Counted from the first letter of the stretch, positions 8,128-16,698 are shown. The stretch is 34,364 bases of DNA from Arthrobacter sp. (GCA_023264815.1 JAHFUZ010000036.1:1-34364), one strand, 5' to 3'. Notes: generated by a model not told the origin, from the letters alone. Program-made: numbers and translations.

Positions 8128-9366
8128 GTGGGCCTGTCCGGCGCTGACAAAATCCTGAGCATTGTCGCGACGGTATTGTTCTCGTTCGCCCTTGGAACCC
8201 TGACGGTGGTGGTGCCGATATTGGCCATTGCTGTGGGCTACAGCGTGGTCGAAGTCGGAATGATGGTTGCACTTGCAGCAGTCTCGCAGTTGGTGACCCG
8301 GCTTTTCCTGGGCGCACTGATGCGCAGGGTTTCCGACAAAGCTCTCCTCGTGGGAGCAGCGCTCATGATTGCCGTCTCGTGCGCTCTGATCGCTGTCTCA
8401 GATGCATTGGCAATTTTCGTAGTATCCCAGCTGGTCCAGGGCTCGGCTCGAGCCTTGTTCTGGACCAGCAGCCAGACGCACGCCGTCCGCATGTCGACCT
8501 CGTCTGTTAAGGGATTGACTGAGGTGAATCTCGCCGCAGGGGTGGGGGCACTGCTGGGGCCTGCGCTTGCCGGTTATCTGTGGGAACTTTCAGCACCGTT
8601 GCCGCTGATCGTGGGTGCAGTGGCTGGATCGGCGGCCGTCATCCCTGCTGCCCTTCTGACTAGGCTTCCTGTGTTTGCTCCCGAGCGTGCCACAGGCGGA
8701 ATATTGGCGCGAGGCCTCTGGCTGCGGCCCGGTGTCGGTGCCGCCTGCTGGATGAACGCTGGAGCGGGCGCCTGGAAGAGCCTCTTGGACTCCTACGTTC
8801 CCATCGTGCTCTCTCTTGCTGGACAACCCGTCGCCGTCATCGGAATCCTGGTAGCCATACCCAATGCTGCCGTTCTGGTCGGAAGTGCATCTGCGAGCTG
8901 GCTGCGCAGGCGGGGAAACAGGATGTCCCTCCTCACAGGCCTCCTGGCCACGGGGGCGGGCCTGGCCGCGGCGGGGCCACTGGCCGGCGCCGCAGTTGCC
9001 GCCGCCGTCGCCCTTGTGGTTTCCGGCATTGGTGCGGGGATCCTCCAGACCGTCGGGCCGGCGATAGCTGCAGATGAAGTGCACCCGGAGGAACGCGGGG
9101 ATGCTCTCGCCCTGACTGGCACGGTGAGGGCGTCAGCGCTCTTCCTTACACCGTTTGTGATGGCCCTGCTGGTGAGCGTGGTCCCTGTTGCCGGAGCGTT
9201 GGTGACGGCAGGCGTCCTCGTGACCCTTCCGGTGGCTGGAGGTATTCGCAGAAAAGACCTTCCCAGCCAAGCGGAACCAACAGAATCAGGTCCCTGCAGG
9301 ACCCTCCGAAAAAATCAGCTTGAAGCTCGCGAGAAAAAGGTGCCCGATGACAACCGAAACGATTGA
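8128..9366 (+). CDS. MFS transporter, aromatic-acid or efflux type
   Basis: A 412-residue major facilitator protein with about twelve hydrophobic segments and the MFS loop-2 motif region (FLGALMRRVSDKALLVGAAL). I chose GTG 8128 because AAAGG lies 7 nt upstream and the first membrane helix follows closely; an upstream in-frame GTG (8101) lacks a site. The 3' end overlaps the start of the next gene by 20 bp. It is clearly paralogous to the MFS gene at 32625-33815, sharing the pattern SFALGT..VVVPI, FVVSQL.QGSAR and a GAGILQT.GPA segment. It probably moves phthalate or a pathway intermediate; direction is unknown. Confidence 0.88.
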   Translation: MGLSGADKILSIVATVLFSFALGTLTVVVPILAIAVGYSVVEVGMMVALAAVSQLVTRLFLGALMRRVSDKALLVGAALMIAVSCALIAVSDALAIFVVSQLVQGSARALFWTSSQTHAVRMSTSSVKGLTEVNLAAGVGALLGPALAGYLWELSAPLPLIVGAVAGSAAVIPAALLTRLPVFAPERATGGILARGLWLRPGVGAACWMNAGAGAWKSLLDSYVPIVLSLAGQPVAVIGILVAIPNAAVLVGSASASWLRRRGNRMSLLTGLLATGAGLAAAGPLAGAAVAAAVALVVSGIGAGILQTVGPAIAADEVHPEERGDALALTGTVRASALFLTPFVMALLVSVVPVAGALVTAGVLVTLPVAGGIRRKDLPSQAEPTESGPCRTLRKNQLEAREKKVPDDNRND

Positions 9367-10210
9367 CACCAGCGCTGCTGAGATTTCCCGGCTGAAATTG
9401 CTGCACGGACACGCTATTCCACGGCTTGGTCTAGGAACTTGGCCGTTGTTGGAGGACGAGTGTGAAGCTGCGGTGCGCTTGGCCTTGCAAAGCGGCTACC
9501 GGCTGGTCGACACAGCGTTCCAGTACAGAAACGAAGAAGCAGTCGGCAGAGGCATCCGTACAGCAGACGTCCCCCGATCCGAATTGTTCATTTCCAGCAA
9601 GTTTAACAAGGAGTCCCACAGCATAGATGGAGTGCAGCGGGCCTACGACGAGAGCCTTCGAAAGCTTGGCCTTGACTATTTGGACATGTTCATGTGCCAC
9701 TGGCCAGTTCCGGCCCTGGGCAAGTACGTGGACGCATGGAAGGGCCTCGTGAAGTTATTGGAAGAAGGCCGTGTAAAAGCCATCGGCGTTTCCAACTTCA
9801 AACCTGCCCACCTGAAGGAAATAACGGACGCCACGGGAGTAGTACCGGACGTAAACCAAATCCAGCTCAGCCCAGACCTGGCGCGGGCGGAGCCGCGCGC
9901 TGTCCATAGGTTATTGGGAATAGTCACCGAAGCGTGGAGTCCCATCGGCCGGTCCTCCGGTCTGCGGGCGGACCCAGTGATCGTCCAGATCGCTCAACGC
10001 TTGGCCAAGTCTCCAGCCCAAGTCCTGCTGCGGTGGCATGTCCAACAGGACCTCGTGCCCATCCCGCAAGCGTCCGACCCCCTGTGGCTCAAGGAAAACC
10101 TGTCCGTCTTCGACTTCTCGCTCAGCGCCGACGAAATGACTGCGATCCGGCGGTTGGACAGGGGCGAGGCGGCCGCGCGGGACTCTGACTCCCCCGAAAA
10201 CGGCCATTGA
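9347..10210 (+). CDS. phtB: Aldo/keto reductase, probable phthalate 3,4-dihydrodiol dehydrogenase (PhtB)
   Basis: A 287-residue NAD(P)-dependent oxidoreductase with the AKR tetrad: D55 and Y60 in LVDTAFQYRN, K85 in ISSKFN and H118 in CHWP. The family pattern KAIGVSNF and a C-terminal LLRWHVQQDLVPIPQAS nucleotide-binding segment are also present. In the phthalate pathway of Gram-positive bacteria, PhtB oxidises cis-3,4-dihydroxy-3,4-dihydrophthalate to 3,4-dihydroxyphthalate. The call rests on its position directly upstream of the dioxygenase genes, since AKR sequence alone does not fix the substrate. ATG 9347 follows GAGAAAAAGG and overlaps the MFS gene. About 130 bp containing regulatory repeats separate it from phtAa. 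Confidence 0.78.
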   Translation: MTTETIDTSAAEISRLKLLHGHAIPRLGLGTWPLLEDECEAAVRLALQSGYRLVDTAFQYRNEEAVGRGIRTADVPRSELFISSKFNKESHSIDGVQRAYDESLRKLGLDYLDMFMCHWPVPALGKYVDAWKGLVKLLEEGRVKAIGVSNFKPAHLKEITDATGVVPDVNQIQLSPDLARAEPRAVHRLLGIVTEAWSPIGRSSGLRADPVIVQIAQRLAKSPAQVLLRWHVQQDLVPIPQASDPLWLKENLSVFDFSLSADEMTAIRRLDRGEAAARDSDSPENGH

Positions 10211-10220
10211 TTCCGCGGTG

Positions 10221-10244
10221 CCCTTCTCTTTTGAAAGAGAGGGG
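10221..10244. promoter_or_regulatory. Inverted repeat just after phtB
   Basis: CCCTTCTCTTT and AAAGAGAGGGG face each other with two bases between them. They form a stem of about ten pairs including one G-T. There is no following T-run, so it may attenuate or stabilise mRNA between phtB and phtAa rather than terminate, or it may bind a protein. A TTGACG follows at 10245, but no -10 hexamer stands at the right distance. Confidence 0.4.
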
Positions 10245-10279
10245 TTGACGAACCTCACATTTTGCGTCACTCTCTTGTT

Positions 10280-10307
10280 TACAGAAAGACTCTCTGCGAT
10301 GCAGAGA
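10280..10307 (+). promoter_or_regulatory. Candidate PhtR operator upstream of phtAa
   Basis: The stretch 10280-10304 shares TACAGAA-N4-TNTCTG-N4-GCAG, with identical spacing, with 3801-3825 upstream of the importer operon. It includes the perfect inverted repeat TCTCTGC-GAT-GCAGAGA (10291-10307). It lies 35 bp before the phtAa start. Recurrence at two promoters of one pathway suggests a regulator site; assignment to the IclR protein is inference. Confidence 0.55.
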
Positions 10308-10341
10308 AACTCGGCTGAAGGCCCAATGAAGGAGACCTTTC

Positions 10342-11805
10342 ATGACAGACCAGACCAGCGTCATTCAGGACGTGCAGCGGGGCATGATCCCTGCACACAT
10401 CTACAACGACAAGGAAATCTTCGAGCTCGAAAAAGAGCGTCTCTTTGGAAGAAGCTGGCTCTTCGTTGCCCACGAGTCGGAGGTGCCAGAAGCTGGCGAC
10501 TACGTGGTGCGCCGGGTGCTGGAGGACTCGTTCATCATTTCCCGCGATGAAAAGGGTGAAATCCGCGCCCTCTTTAATATGTGCCTCCACCGCGGAATGC
10601 AGGTCTGCCGGGCCGAGATGGGAAACGCCTCACACTTCCGTTGCCCTTACCACGGCTGGTCCTACCGCAACGATGGACGCATTGTTGGCCTTCCGTTCCA
10701 TAAGGAGGCCTACGGTGGCGAAGAGGGCTTTAAGAAAAAAGGGCAGAGCCTGCTTCCCGCTCCGTCTTTGGGCATATACAACGGTCTCATTTTTGTGAGC
10801 CTTGACCCCGACGCGGAGCCTCTCGAGGACTTCCTGGGTGATTTCAAGTTCTACATGGACTACTACACCAAGCAAAGCGCTGACGGCATTGAACTCCGCG
10901 GCCCGCAGCGGTGGCGGGTCAAAGCGAACTGGAAGATCGGCGCCGAAAACTTCGCTGGCGATATGTACCACACACCCCAGACGCACACGTCGGTGGTTGA
11001 AATTGGCCTCTTCCGCGAGCCGAAGGCCGAGAAGCGCAAGGACGGAACAACGTACTGGGCTGGCAACGGCGGTGGAACAACCTACAAGCTTCCCGAGGGG
11101 ACATTGGAGGAACGGCTCCGATATGTCGGTTATCCCGACGACATGATCGCGCGCATGAAGGAGCAGTGGAGCCAGGAACAGCTCGATGTAGTGGGCAAGG
11201 ACGGATTCATGGTGTCAGCCGCATCGGTCTTCCCAAACATGAGTTTCGTCCATAACTGGCCCCGCGTAGAAGAAGACTCCGACGAAGTTCTGCCGTTCAT
11301 CTCCATCCGCCAATGGCAACCCATCAGCGAAGACGAGACCGAGATCGTTTCATGGTTCGCGGTGGACAAGAATGCGTCTGAGGAATTCAAGGCGCTTTCG
11401 TACAAGGCATACCTGATGTGTTTCGGTAGCGGCGGCATGTTCGAACAGGATGACGTTGAAAACTGGGTCTCTCTGACCAGCACTGCGGGCGGTCCGATGG
11501 CGCGGCGACTGTTGCTCAACAGCCGCATGGGCATGCTGGAGAACGGGCAGAACGTGGTTGAACCTTTGACGGCCGACCAGTATTCAGGGCCAGGTTCCAC
11601 CCGGATCGGGTACAGCGAATACAACCAGCGTGAACTGCTGCGGCGGTGGGCTGACCACCTTGAACGGCCGATGGAGAAGGCGGCCCAGCTCCACGTCGGC
11701 ACCGATCCGATTCAGTCACCCTCCGCTGGCGGAACGGACCCTTCACGGGCTTCGACCGGAAGTACCGCCATCCCAGCTGCCCAGATCATGTCAAAGGAGG
11801 CCTAG
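10342..11805 (+). CDS. phtAa: Phthalate 3,4-dioxygenase large (alpha) subunit
   Basis: A 487-residue ring-hydroxylating oxygenase alpha subunit. The Rieske [2Fe-2S] ligands are C81 and H83 (MCLHRG) and C101 and H104 (RCPYHGWSY). The mononuclear iron site is ENFAGDMYHTPQTH, giving D207, H210 and H215 as bridging Asp and Fe ligands. It uses O2 and two electrons to form the phthalate 3,4-cis-dihydrodiol. AAGGAGACC precedes ATG 10342. The next gene is the beta subunit two bases after its stop, then ferredoxin and reductase, the order expected for the Gram-positive pht/pad operon. Assignment to phthalate rests on that gene order together with the decarboxylase; the sequence alone shows only an aromatic acid-type dioxygenase. 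Confidence 0.9.
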   Translation: MTDQTSVIQDVQRGMIPAHIYNDKEIFELEKERLFGRSWLFVAHESEVPEAGDYVVRRVLEDSFIISRDEKGEIRALFNMCLHRGMQVCRAEMGNASHFRCPYHGWSYRNDGRIVGLPFHKEAYGGEEGFKKKGQSLLPAPSLGIYNGLIFVSLDPDAEPLEDFLGDFKFYMDYYTKQSADGIELRGPQRWRVKANWKIGAENFAGDMYHTPQTHTSVVEIGLFREPKAEKRKDGTTYWAGNGGGTTYKLPEGTLEERLRYVGYPDDMIARMKEQWSQEQLDVVGKDGFMVSAASVFPNMSFVHNWPRVEEDSDEVLPFISIRQWQPISEDETEIVSWFAVDKNASEEFKALSYKAYLMCFGSGGMFEQDDVENWVSLTSTAGGPMARRLLLNSRMGMLENGQNVVEPLTADQYSGPGSTRIGYSEYNQRELLRRWADHLERPMEKAAQLHVGTDPIQSPSAGGTDPSRASTGSTAIPAAQIMSKEA

Positions 11806-11807
11806 CC

Positions 11808-12407
11808 ATGAGTCTTGAAGCCGACCGCAACGGCAAGACCCTTTCCGAACAATCCGTCCTGGGCGGTCATGCTCCCCGCACACAAAGGACAGGAGAATCC
11901 CTCCCGTTCGATGACGCGCTCCACCTTCAGGCGCACCGCTGGCTGGTTGATGAAGCTTATCTCCTGGACGCCCAGGACTATGACGCTTGGATGTCACGAA
12001 TCGCTGAAGACGTGCACTATCTCATGCCAGTCCGGGTCACTACCGCGCTCGGGGCCGGTTACAGCACGTCCCCCGGCATGGCCCATCTCGATGAGAACAG
12101 ATACTCGCTCAGCCGCCGGGTAGCGCGTTTCGCCACCGAGCATGCCTGGACAGAAGACCCTCCCTCACGATTACGGCACTACGTCACGAACGTTCGAACG
12201 TTCCGCACGGACAATCCGGACGAAATAATCGTGGATTCGGCAGTGCTGCTCTTCCGGAGCCGCGGGGATGTGCGTGAAGCCGCCACGGTGTCCGCCGGCC
12301 GGGAAGACCTTCTGCGTCGTACCGGAACAGGATGGGAACTCGCCCGCCGGACGATCATGGTGGACGAGTCGGTTATCCGCATGCAGAATCTGGCCATATT
12401 CCTATGA
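11808..12407 (+). CDS. phtAb: Phthalate 3,4-dioxygenase small (beta) subunit
   Basis: A 199-residue structural beta subunit of the SnoaL-like/ring-hydroxylating small-subunit family, which assembles with the alpha subunit as alpha3beta3. Recognisable are the helical start (HRWLVDEAYLLDAQDYDAWM), EDVHYLMPVRVT, the RLRHYVTNVR strand and the C-terminal ARRTIMVDESVIRMQNLAIFL. It carries no cofactor motif, as expected. GGAGG lies a few bases before ATG 11808, and the gene follows phtAa by two bases. Its stop overlaps the ATG of the following small gene, so expression is coupled. Confidence 0.9.
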   Translation: MSLEADRNGKTLSEQSVLGGHAPRTQRTGESLPFDDALHLQAHRWLVDEAYLLDAQDYDAWMSRIAEDVHYLMPVRVTTALGAGYSTSPGMAHLDENRYSLSRRVARFATEHAWTEDPPSRLRHYVTNVRTFRTDNPDEIIVDSAVLLFRSRGDVREAATVSAGREDLLRRTGTGWELARRTIMVDESVIRMQNLAIFL

Positions 12408-12739
12408 AAATCGGATGGGAAGGCGAGGAAGAAGACCGCCTTGCCGCCATTCGCGCGGCAGAGGAACGTGTCCGGCTGGAAGCGCACATCACCGGAAGTC
12501 CGATCGTCATTGCCAATGAGTTTTCCGAAGTGCACATCAGCAGGGTGGAGACCCGCAACGGTTCCCGGCTGATGATCGCCTCCCCGCGCTCCGGCCAGTG
12601 GGTCTCTTTGTGTCCCTTGGAACTAGAAGCGCTGACCTGGCAGGCGCCGGCAACGTTCTCCGCCATGATTGGAAACCCCTTTGGTCCGCTCATCACCGAA
12701 GATGAACAGCCAGCCCAATTCAAGAAGAACAACACTTAG
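12404..12739 (+). CDS. Unknown 111-residue protein inside the phthalate operon
   Basis: A small acidic cytoplasmic protein I do not recognise, encoded between the dioxygenase beta subunit and the ferredoxin. It opens with a charged helix (GEEEDRLAAIRAAEERVRLEA), then predicted strands (SPIVIANEFSEVHISRVETRNGSRLMIAS) and a C-terminal segment ending in Lys/Asn. It has no signal peptide, no membrane segment and no Cys pairs. The ATG overlaps the phtAb stop (ATGA), and the ferredoxin follows after 16 bp, so it is co-translated with the dioxygenase. An accessory role in oxygenase assembly or stability would fit the position; this is a guess from context. Confidence 0.75.
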   Translation: MKIGWEGEEEDRLAAIRAAEERVRLEAHITGSPIVIANEFSEVHISRVETRNGSRLMIASPRSGQWVSLCPLELEALTWQAPATFSAMIGNPFGPLITEDEQPAQFKKNNT

Positions 12740-12755
12740 GCAAAGGAGCTTGATC

Positions 12756-12950
12756 ATGCCCGTCGTAAAAGCAGACTTAGAAGCCTGCCAAGGGTACGCC
12801 AACTGCGTTGTCGGGGCGACCGACTACTTTGACCTGGATGATGACGGGATCGTAGTCCTTCTCAAGACTGAAGTGCCCGAGACTGACCGAGCCCGCGTCG
12901 TCGAGGCAGCCCGCAGCTGCCCCGTTTCCGCACTGATAGTGGAGGACTAA
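12756..12950 (+). CDS. phtAc: [3Fe-4S]-type ferredoxin of phthalate dioxygenase
   Basis: A 64-residue electron carrier with three cluster cysteines in the pattern C11-x5-C17 ... C54-P (CQGYANC and SCPVSAL). This is the arrangement of small [3Fe-4S] ferredoxins serving actinobacterial P450s and phthalate dioxygenases; the missing second Cys of the usual four-Cys motif argues for a 3Fe cluster. It passes electrons from the FAD reductase encoded next door to the Rieske centre of PhtAa. AAAGGAG stands 7 nt before ATG 12756. The small size is normal and the gene is intact. Confidence 0.93.
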   Translation: MPVVKADLEACQGYANCVVGATDYFDLDDDGIVVLLKTEVPETDRARVVEAARSCPVSALIVED

Positions 12951-14183
12951 TTGGATACAGTAACTGTCATCGTCGGTTCCTCTATCGGGGGCGTGCGCAC
13001 GGCACAGTCCCTACGCCTGGAGGGATATGAAGGACGCATCGTCCTAGTCGGTGAAGAAACAGAACTGCCCTACGACAAACCACCCTTGTCCAAGGCCGTC
13101 CTGGCGGGTACAGCGGCCGAAGCCTCCGTCTGCTTGCTGAACCGCGACCAGGCGCAGGAATTGGGAATAGAGCTCGAGCTTGGACATGCCGCTGCCGGGA
13201 TCGACGTGGCAGGAAACCTGCTCCAACTGCACGGCGGTGAAGCTCTGCGCTTCGATAACCTGGTCATAGCCACAGGCGCCTTTGCCCGCCCCTCCCCTTG
13301 GGGACACCGGCCCGGCATCCATGTTCTTCGTACCCTCGACGACGCCCGCAGCCTGCGCGCAGATCTTGCAAAGGGCGGACAGCTGGCTGTCATCGGCGCG
13401 GGCTTCATCGGTGCAGAAGCCGCGGCGACAGCACGGGGGCTCGGTCTGGAAGTAACAGTCATTGACCCCCTCCCCGTCCCTATGAGCCGGATCTTCAATG
13501 CTGAAGTCGGGCAATGGTTCGGAGACCTTCACCGCAGCAACGGCGTGACGACGATCTTTGGTACCGGGGTCGAGTCCATCGACGGCGACCAGGGCTCCTT
13601 CACCCTGCGACTCACCAACGGACAGAACCTGGAAGCGGCCACAGTCCTGGTCGGAATTGGTGCTGTTCCCAACGACGCCTGGCTCAGTTCTTCGGGTCTC
13701 CTCGTGGACAACGGAGTGGTGCTCGACGAATACTGCCGTACGGTCGACGCCCCGCACATTTACGGCGTCGGAGACGTGGCACGGTGGCGGCACCAAAAAC
13801 ACGGCGCAGATATCCGGATCGAGCACTGGACGAACGCCGTCGAGCAGGCCGCCTGCGTGGCTTACAACATCACCCATCCGGAGAACCCCCGCGCTTACAC
13901 CCCGGTCGAATACGTCTGGAGCGACCAACACGATTGGAAGATTCAAGTGGTAGGTCGGGTGGGCGGAAACGCTGAACACGTCATCATCGGTCATCCGGAA
14001 GTTCACGGCCGATTTGCAGCACTCTACACAATCGACGGTATCAACTTGAGCGGTGCCGCCATCGTTAACTGGCCTAAGGCCCTTTTGGCATGTCGGCGCG
14101 GCATGGGCACAGGAATAACGGTTCAAGAACTACGGGAAAAACTAGAACCGATGCTGGACCCCCAGCCACTGGCGGCATCATGA
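12951..14183 (+). CDS. phtAd: FAD-dependent ferredoxin reductase of phthalate dioxygenase
   Basis: A 410-residue NAD(P)H:ferredoxin reductase of the BphA4/putidaredoxin reductase type. The first dinucleotide fold is slightly unusual (VIVGSSIGGVRTA instead of GxGxxG). The second, for NAD(P)H, is VIGAGFIGAEAA, and the FAD-closing motif is IYGVGDVARW. PYDKPPLSK near the N-terminus is the conserved family stretch. It supplies electrons to PhtAc. The start is TTG 12951, with GGAGG immediately upstream and only the ferredoxin stop between them. The ATG of phtC overlaps its stop. A second reductase of the same family is encoded at 26918-28176. Confidence 0.92.
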   Translation: MDTVTVIVGSSIGGVRTAQSLRLEGYEGRIVLVGEETELPYDKPPLSKAVLAGTAAEASVCLLNRDQAQELGIELELGHAAAGIDVAGNLLQLHGGEALRFDNLVIATGAFARPSPWGHRPGIHVLRTLDDARSLRADLAKGGQLAVIGAGFIGAEAAATARGLGLEVTVIDPLPVPMSRIFNAEVGQWFGDLHRSNGVTTIFGTGVESIDGDQGSFTLRLTNGQNLEAATVLVGIGAVPNDAWLSSSGLLVDNGVVLDEYCRTVDAPHIYGVGDVARWRHQKHGADIRIEHWTNAVEQAACVAYNITHPENPRAYTPVEYVWSDQHDWKIQVVGRVGGNAEHVIIGHPEVHGRFAALYTIDGINLSGAAIVNWPKALLACRRGMGTGITVQELREKLEPMLDPQPLAAS

Positions 14184-14929
14184 TGGGACAAACGCAGCCG
14201 CCCGTAGCACACGCAACGGAAAGGGAAGCCATTGCATTGGCCTGCCGCGTGCTGGCGCACCGCGGCCTGGCAGACGGAATCCTTGGCCATATCAGCCTTC
14301 GAATGAGCGAGAACAGCCTGCTGGTGAGATGCAGGGGTCCCCAGGAGCGAGGACTGGCATTCACCGAGGCCAGCGACATCCGGTTGGTGGACCTCGACGG
14401 CAACCCCGCTGCTGAGGGCGAACTGGAGGGAGGCTACGCCGTCCCGAACGAACTTCCGCTTCACACCGAACTGTTGCGACAACGCAGTGACATTAACGCG
14501 GTCGTCCACGCGCACCCGCCGCGGGTTGTCGCTGCGGACCTTGCAGGGCTGGGCGTCCGTCCGATTGTCGGAGCCTTCGATATTCCCGGCACCCGCCTGG
14601 CAGCAGGCGGGGTACCCGTATACCCACGAGGAGTACTGGTCAGGAACCGCCAGCTGGCGGCGGAAATGCTCACCGCCATGGGTGACCGTCCTGTAGTGCT
14701 GCTTCGCGGCCATGGGCTGACCAGCGCCGCCGAGAGTGTGGAGCAAGCAGTGCTCCAGGCGATCAGCGTAGACACGCTTGCAGCGTTATCACTGCAAGTA
14801 ACCGCAGCCGGTGGAGGGCTCCAGGACCTTCCCGACTCGGACATGGCTGAACTTCCGGACCTTGGTGGATCGTTCAACACCCAGACGGCCTGGAGACACG
14901 AAATCGCGCGACTGAAGGCCACGGGGTGA
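14180..14929 (+). CDS. phtC: 3,4-dihydroxyphthalate 2-decarboxylase (class II aldolase fold)
   Basis: A 249-residue zinc enzyme of the class II aldolase/adducin family that removes the 2-carboxylate of 3,4-dihydroxyphthalate to give protocatechuate. The acid residue E91 (NELPLHTELL) and metal ligands H110 and H112 (VVHAHPPR) and H178 (LLRGHG) are present, as is the phthalate-subgroup stretch GAFDIPGTRLAAGGVPVY. ATG 14180 overlaps the reductase stop; a second ATG follows directly. Protein 16699-17433 (minus) is a close paralogue. Position after phtAd matches the known pht/pad operons of Arthrobacter and Rhodococcus. Confidence 0.9.
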   Translation: MMGQTQPPVAHATEREAIALACRVLAHRGLADGILGHISLRMSENSLLVRCRGPQERGLAFTEASDIRLVDLDGNPAAEGELEGGYAVPNELPLHTELLRQRSDINAVVHAHPPRVVAADLAGLGVRPIVGAFDIPGTRLAAGGVPVYPRGVLVRNRQLAAEMLTAMGDRPVVLLRGHGLTSAAESVEQAVLQAISVDTLAALSLQVTAAGGGLQDLPDSDMAELPDLGGSFNTQTAWRHEIARLKATG

Positions 14930-15777
14930 AGCTATCCAGCACGGGAAAACAGACACCCACAGCGTTGCTGAGTACGATATCAGGCATGCAGTCTACAGAT
15001 ACGGACACCGAGTCCAAGTACGGTCCACCCCCGCAATACCGTATCGAATCTGTTGACAATGCCTTGCGACTTCTCCTGTTATTCGAGACGCAGCCCAGTA
15101 TCCGGTTGACAGATGCAAGTAACTATCTCGGCGTCGCATCCTCAACGGCGCACCGGCTTATGGGAATGTTGCTCTACCGAGGCTTCGTGCGGCAAAACCC
15201 GGCCACCCGCGCCTATGAACCAGGCCAGGCGCTCAGTTCGATCGCCTTCGCCATCAGACGCCAAGTGGACATCAGGACCCTGGCTCGTCCCGTACTCGAA
15301 CAGCTCTTCCAAAAAACACGGGAGACAGTCCACTTCGCCAGGCTCGAGCGAACAGACACCCAATTCATCGATGCCATCGAAAGCTCAAGGGCCGTGCGAG
15401 TGGGGTCCCGGCAGGGCGTCACATTGCCGGCCAACTGCACTGCCACAGGAAAAGCAATGCTGAGCAGGCTCACTCATGAGCAGTTACGGGCTCTCTACCC
15501 GAATAAGGAACTCCCACGGTTGACCGCAAATTCAATCACGTCGCGGGTTGACCTTGAAGCCGAGCTTAGCGAAATCCGACGCATTGGTTACGCGACAAGC
15601 AGGGAAGAAAGCGAAGACGGCGTCACGTCAGTCGCCGTAGCGATTGCGGGGCCGAGCGGCACGCTTTACGGAATAAACGTTTCGGTGCCCGCCCACCGAA
15701 TGTCCGATCAGTTGCGAGCCGAACTCGGAGAAATGCTTCGCACCTCCGCTGAAGACCTTCAAGGACTGCTGCTATAG
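14926..15777 (+). CDS. phtR: IclR-family transcriptional regulator (PhtR)
   Basis: A protein of up to 283 residues with an N-terminal winged helix (SVDNALRLLLLFE ... RLTDASNYLGVASSTAHRLMGMLLYRGF) and a C-terminal effector domain (VHFARLERTDTQFIDAIES, NCTATGKAMLSRLT, GYATSREESEDGVTSVAVAI). IclR proteins commonly control aromatic acid operons as ligand-responsive activators or repressors. GTG 14926 overlaps the phtC stop (GTGA) and has GAAGG 8 nt before it; ATG 14986 is an alternative start without a good site. Being last in the operon suggests autoregulation. Its likely operators are the shared sequences at 3801 and 10280. Confidence 0.88.
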   Translation: MKLSSTGKQTPTALLSTISGMQSTDTDTESKYGPPPQYRIESVDNALRLLLLFETQPSIRLTDASNYLGVASSTAHRLMGMLLYRGFVRQNPATRAYEPGQALSSIAFAIRRQVDIRTLARPVLEQLFQKTRETVHFARLERTDTQFIDAIESSRAVRVGSRQGVTLPANCTATGKAMLSRLTHEQLRALYPNKELPRLTANSITSRVDLEAELSEIRRIGYATSREESEDGVTSVAVAIAGPSGTLYGINVSVPAHRMSDQLRAELGEMLRTSAEDLQGLLL

Positions 15778-16038
15778 CCTCACAGAACTCGCAGTGGCGC
15801 CTTTGGCTCCTGACTCGTTGACAGGATCGCTCTCCTTGCCCTCCGTAACGCGAGGGGGATCTGTCTACTGGGCCCACCGAAGACCGTACAGGGTCACTAC
15901 CGGATGAGTCTCGCGCAGACGCAAGCCGCCCTTGCATGAGTTGCAGGCCGTCTGCGGCACCGACCACACATGTTCTCCTCTGCGTGCCGATTGGCCGCCG
16001 TGTGCAGCTAACTGACTCCCAAAGGAAGGTCTATTGCT
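15778..16038. other. Spacer after phtR without recognisable gene
   Basis: About 260 bp between the phtR stop and the recombinase relic show no conserved protein in any frame and no clear terminator hairpin with a T-run. This spacer contains the left boundary of the disturbed region separating the two catabolic clusters. Confidence 0.45.
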
Positions 16039-16500
16039 GATAAGGCTTCGGGCAGAGATACGACGAGGCCGCAACTCACAGAATTGCTGCGGTTGCCCGC
16101 GGCGGAGACACCGTGGTCGTGCACAGCATGGATAGACTCGCACGCAACCTTGATGACTTACGTGCCCTCGTCCTGGGCCGAACCCGCAAAACGTGCGGAT
16201 GGAGTCAGTCAAAGAGAGCCTGCTATTCACCGGGGGAACTCCCCCAATGGCGAACCTCAGGCTCTCCGCCATGGGGGCCTACGCCGAATTCGAACGCTCA
16301 CTCATCAGGGAACGCCAGAGGGAAGGCATCGCCCTGGCTAGACAGTGCGGCGCCTACAAAGGGCGGAAATAGACCCCCGCCGGAAAGGGCGTCCGAGCCG
16401 GTTAAACGCGCCGGCAGCGGTGTTCCGAAAGTCCTCCTTGCCAAGCTCAGGGTTGGTCTCCAGGCGAAATCCGGCAACACCTGCGCGCGACAGCTAACCA
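16039..16500 (+). pseudogene. Serine recombinase (resolvase/invertase family) relic
   Basis: Pieces of a Tn3-type resolvase are read in three different frames. DKASGRDTTRPQLTELLR starts at 16039. GDTVVVHSMDRLARNLDDLRALV follows in a second frame. From 16193 a third frame reads ESLLFTGGTPPMANLRLSAMG, then AYAEFERSLIRERQREGIALA and ends GAYKGRK before a TAG at 16370-16372. Further on, RAGSGVPKVLLAK resembles the helix-turn-helix of the C-terminus. The N-terminal 30-40 residues with the catalytic Ser are missing. At least two frameshifts plus truncation make it non-functional. It marks a former mobile element at the boundary between clusters. Confidence 0.88.
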
Positions 16501-16698
16501 AGCCCCGTCCAAAACTATGTCTTGAAAGCGCAAGGAGACGCCGGGCTGCGGAGCGAGGATCGAAACGCGTTCCGACGACCAGCCCTAAGCGCGGCGGGAG
16601 CGTCTGACGACGGCACAGATCACTACCCGCCACCGGCTTCAGGTATCTCGGCGGCTAGCAAACGGTCATCGACACGCCAGGACGGATGCGATGAGGAT
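16501..16698. other. Spacer downstream of the recombinase relic
   Basis: About 200 bp between the relic and the stop of the minus-strand decarboxylase gene show no recognisable coding sequence. The junction between old element DNA and cluster 2 probably lies here, but no terminal inverted repeat is obvious. Confidence 0.4.

Noticed and set aside
10245..10273. TTGACG as a -35 box for a phtAa promoter
   Set aside because: No acceptable -10 hexamer at 16-18 bp; the regulatory repeats further down are better supported.
13044..14126. Long minus-strand open frame (360 codons) opposite phtAd
   Set aside because: It is antisense to a well-supported reductase gene and has no recognisable domain; a by-product of high GC content.
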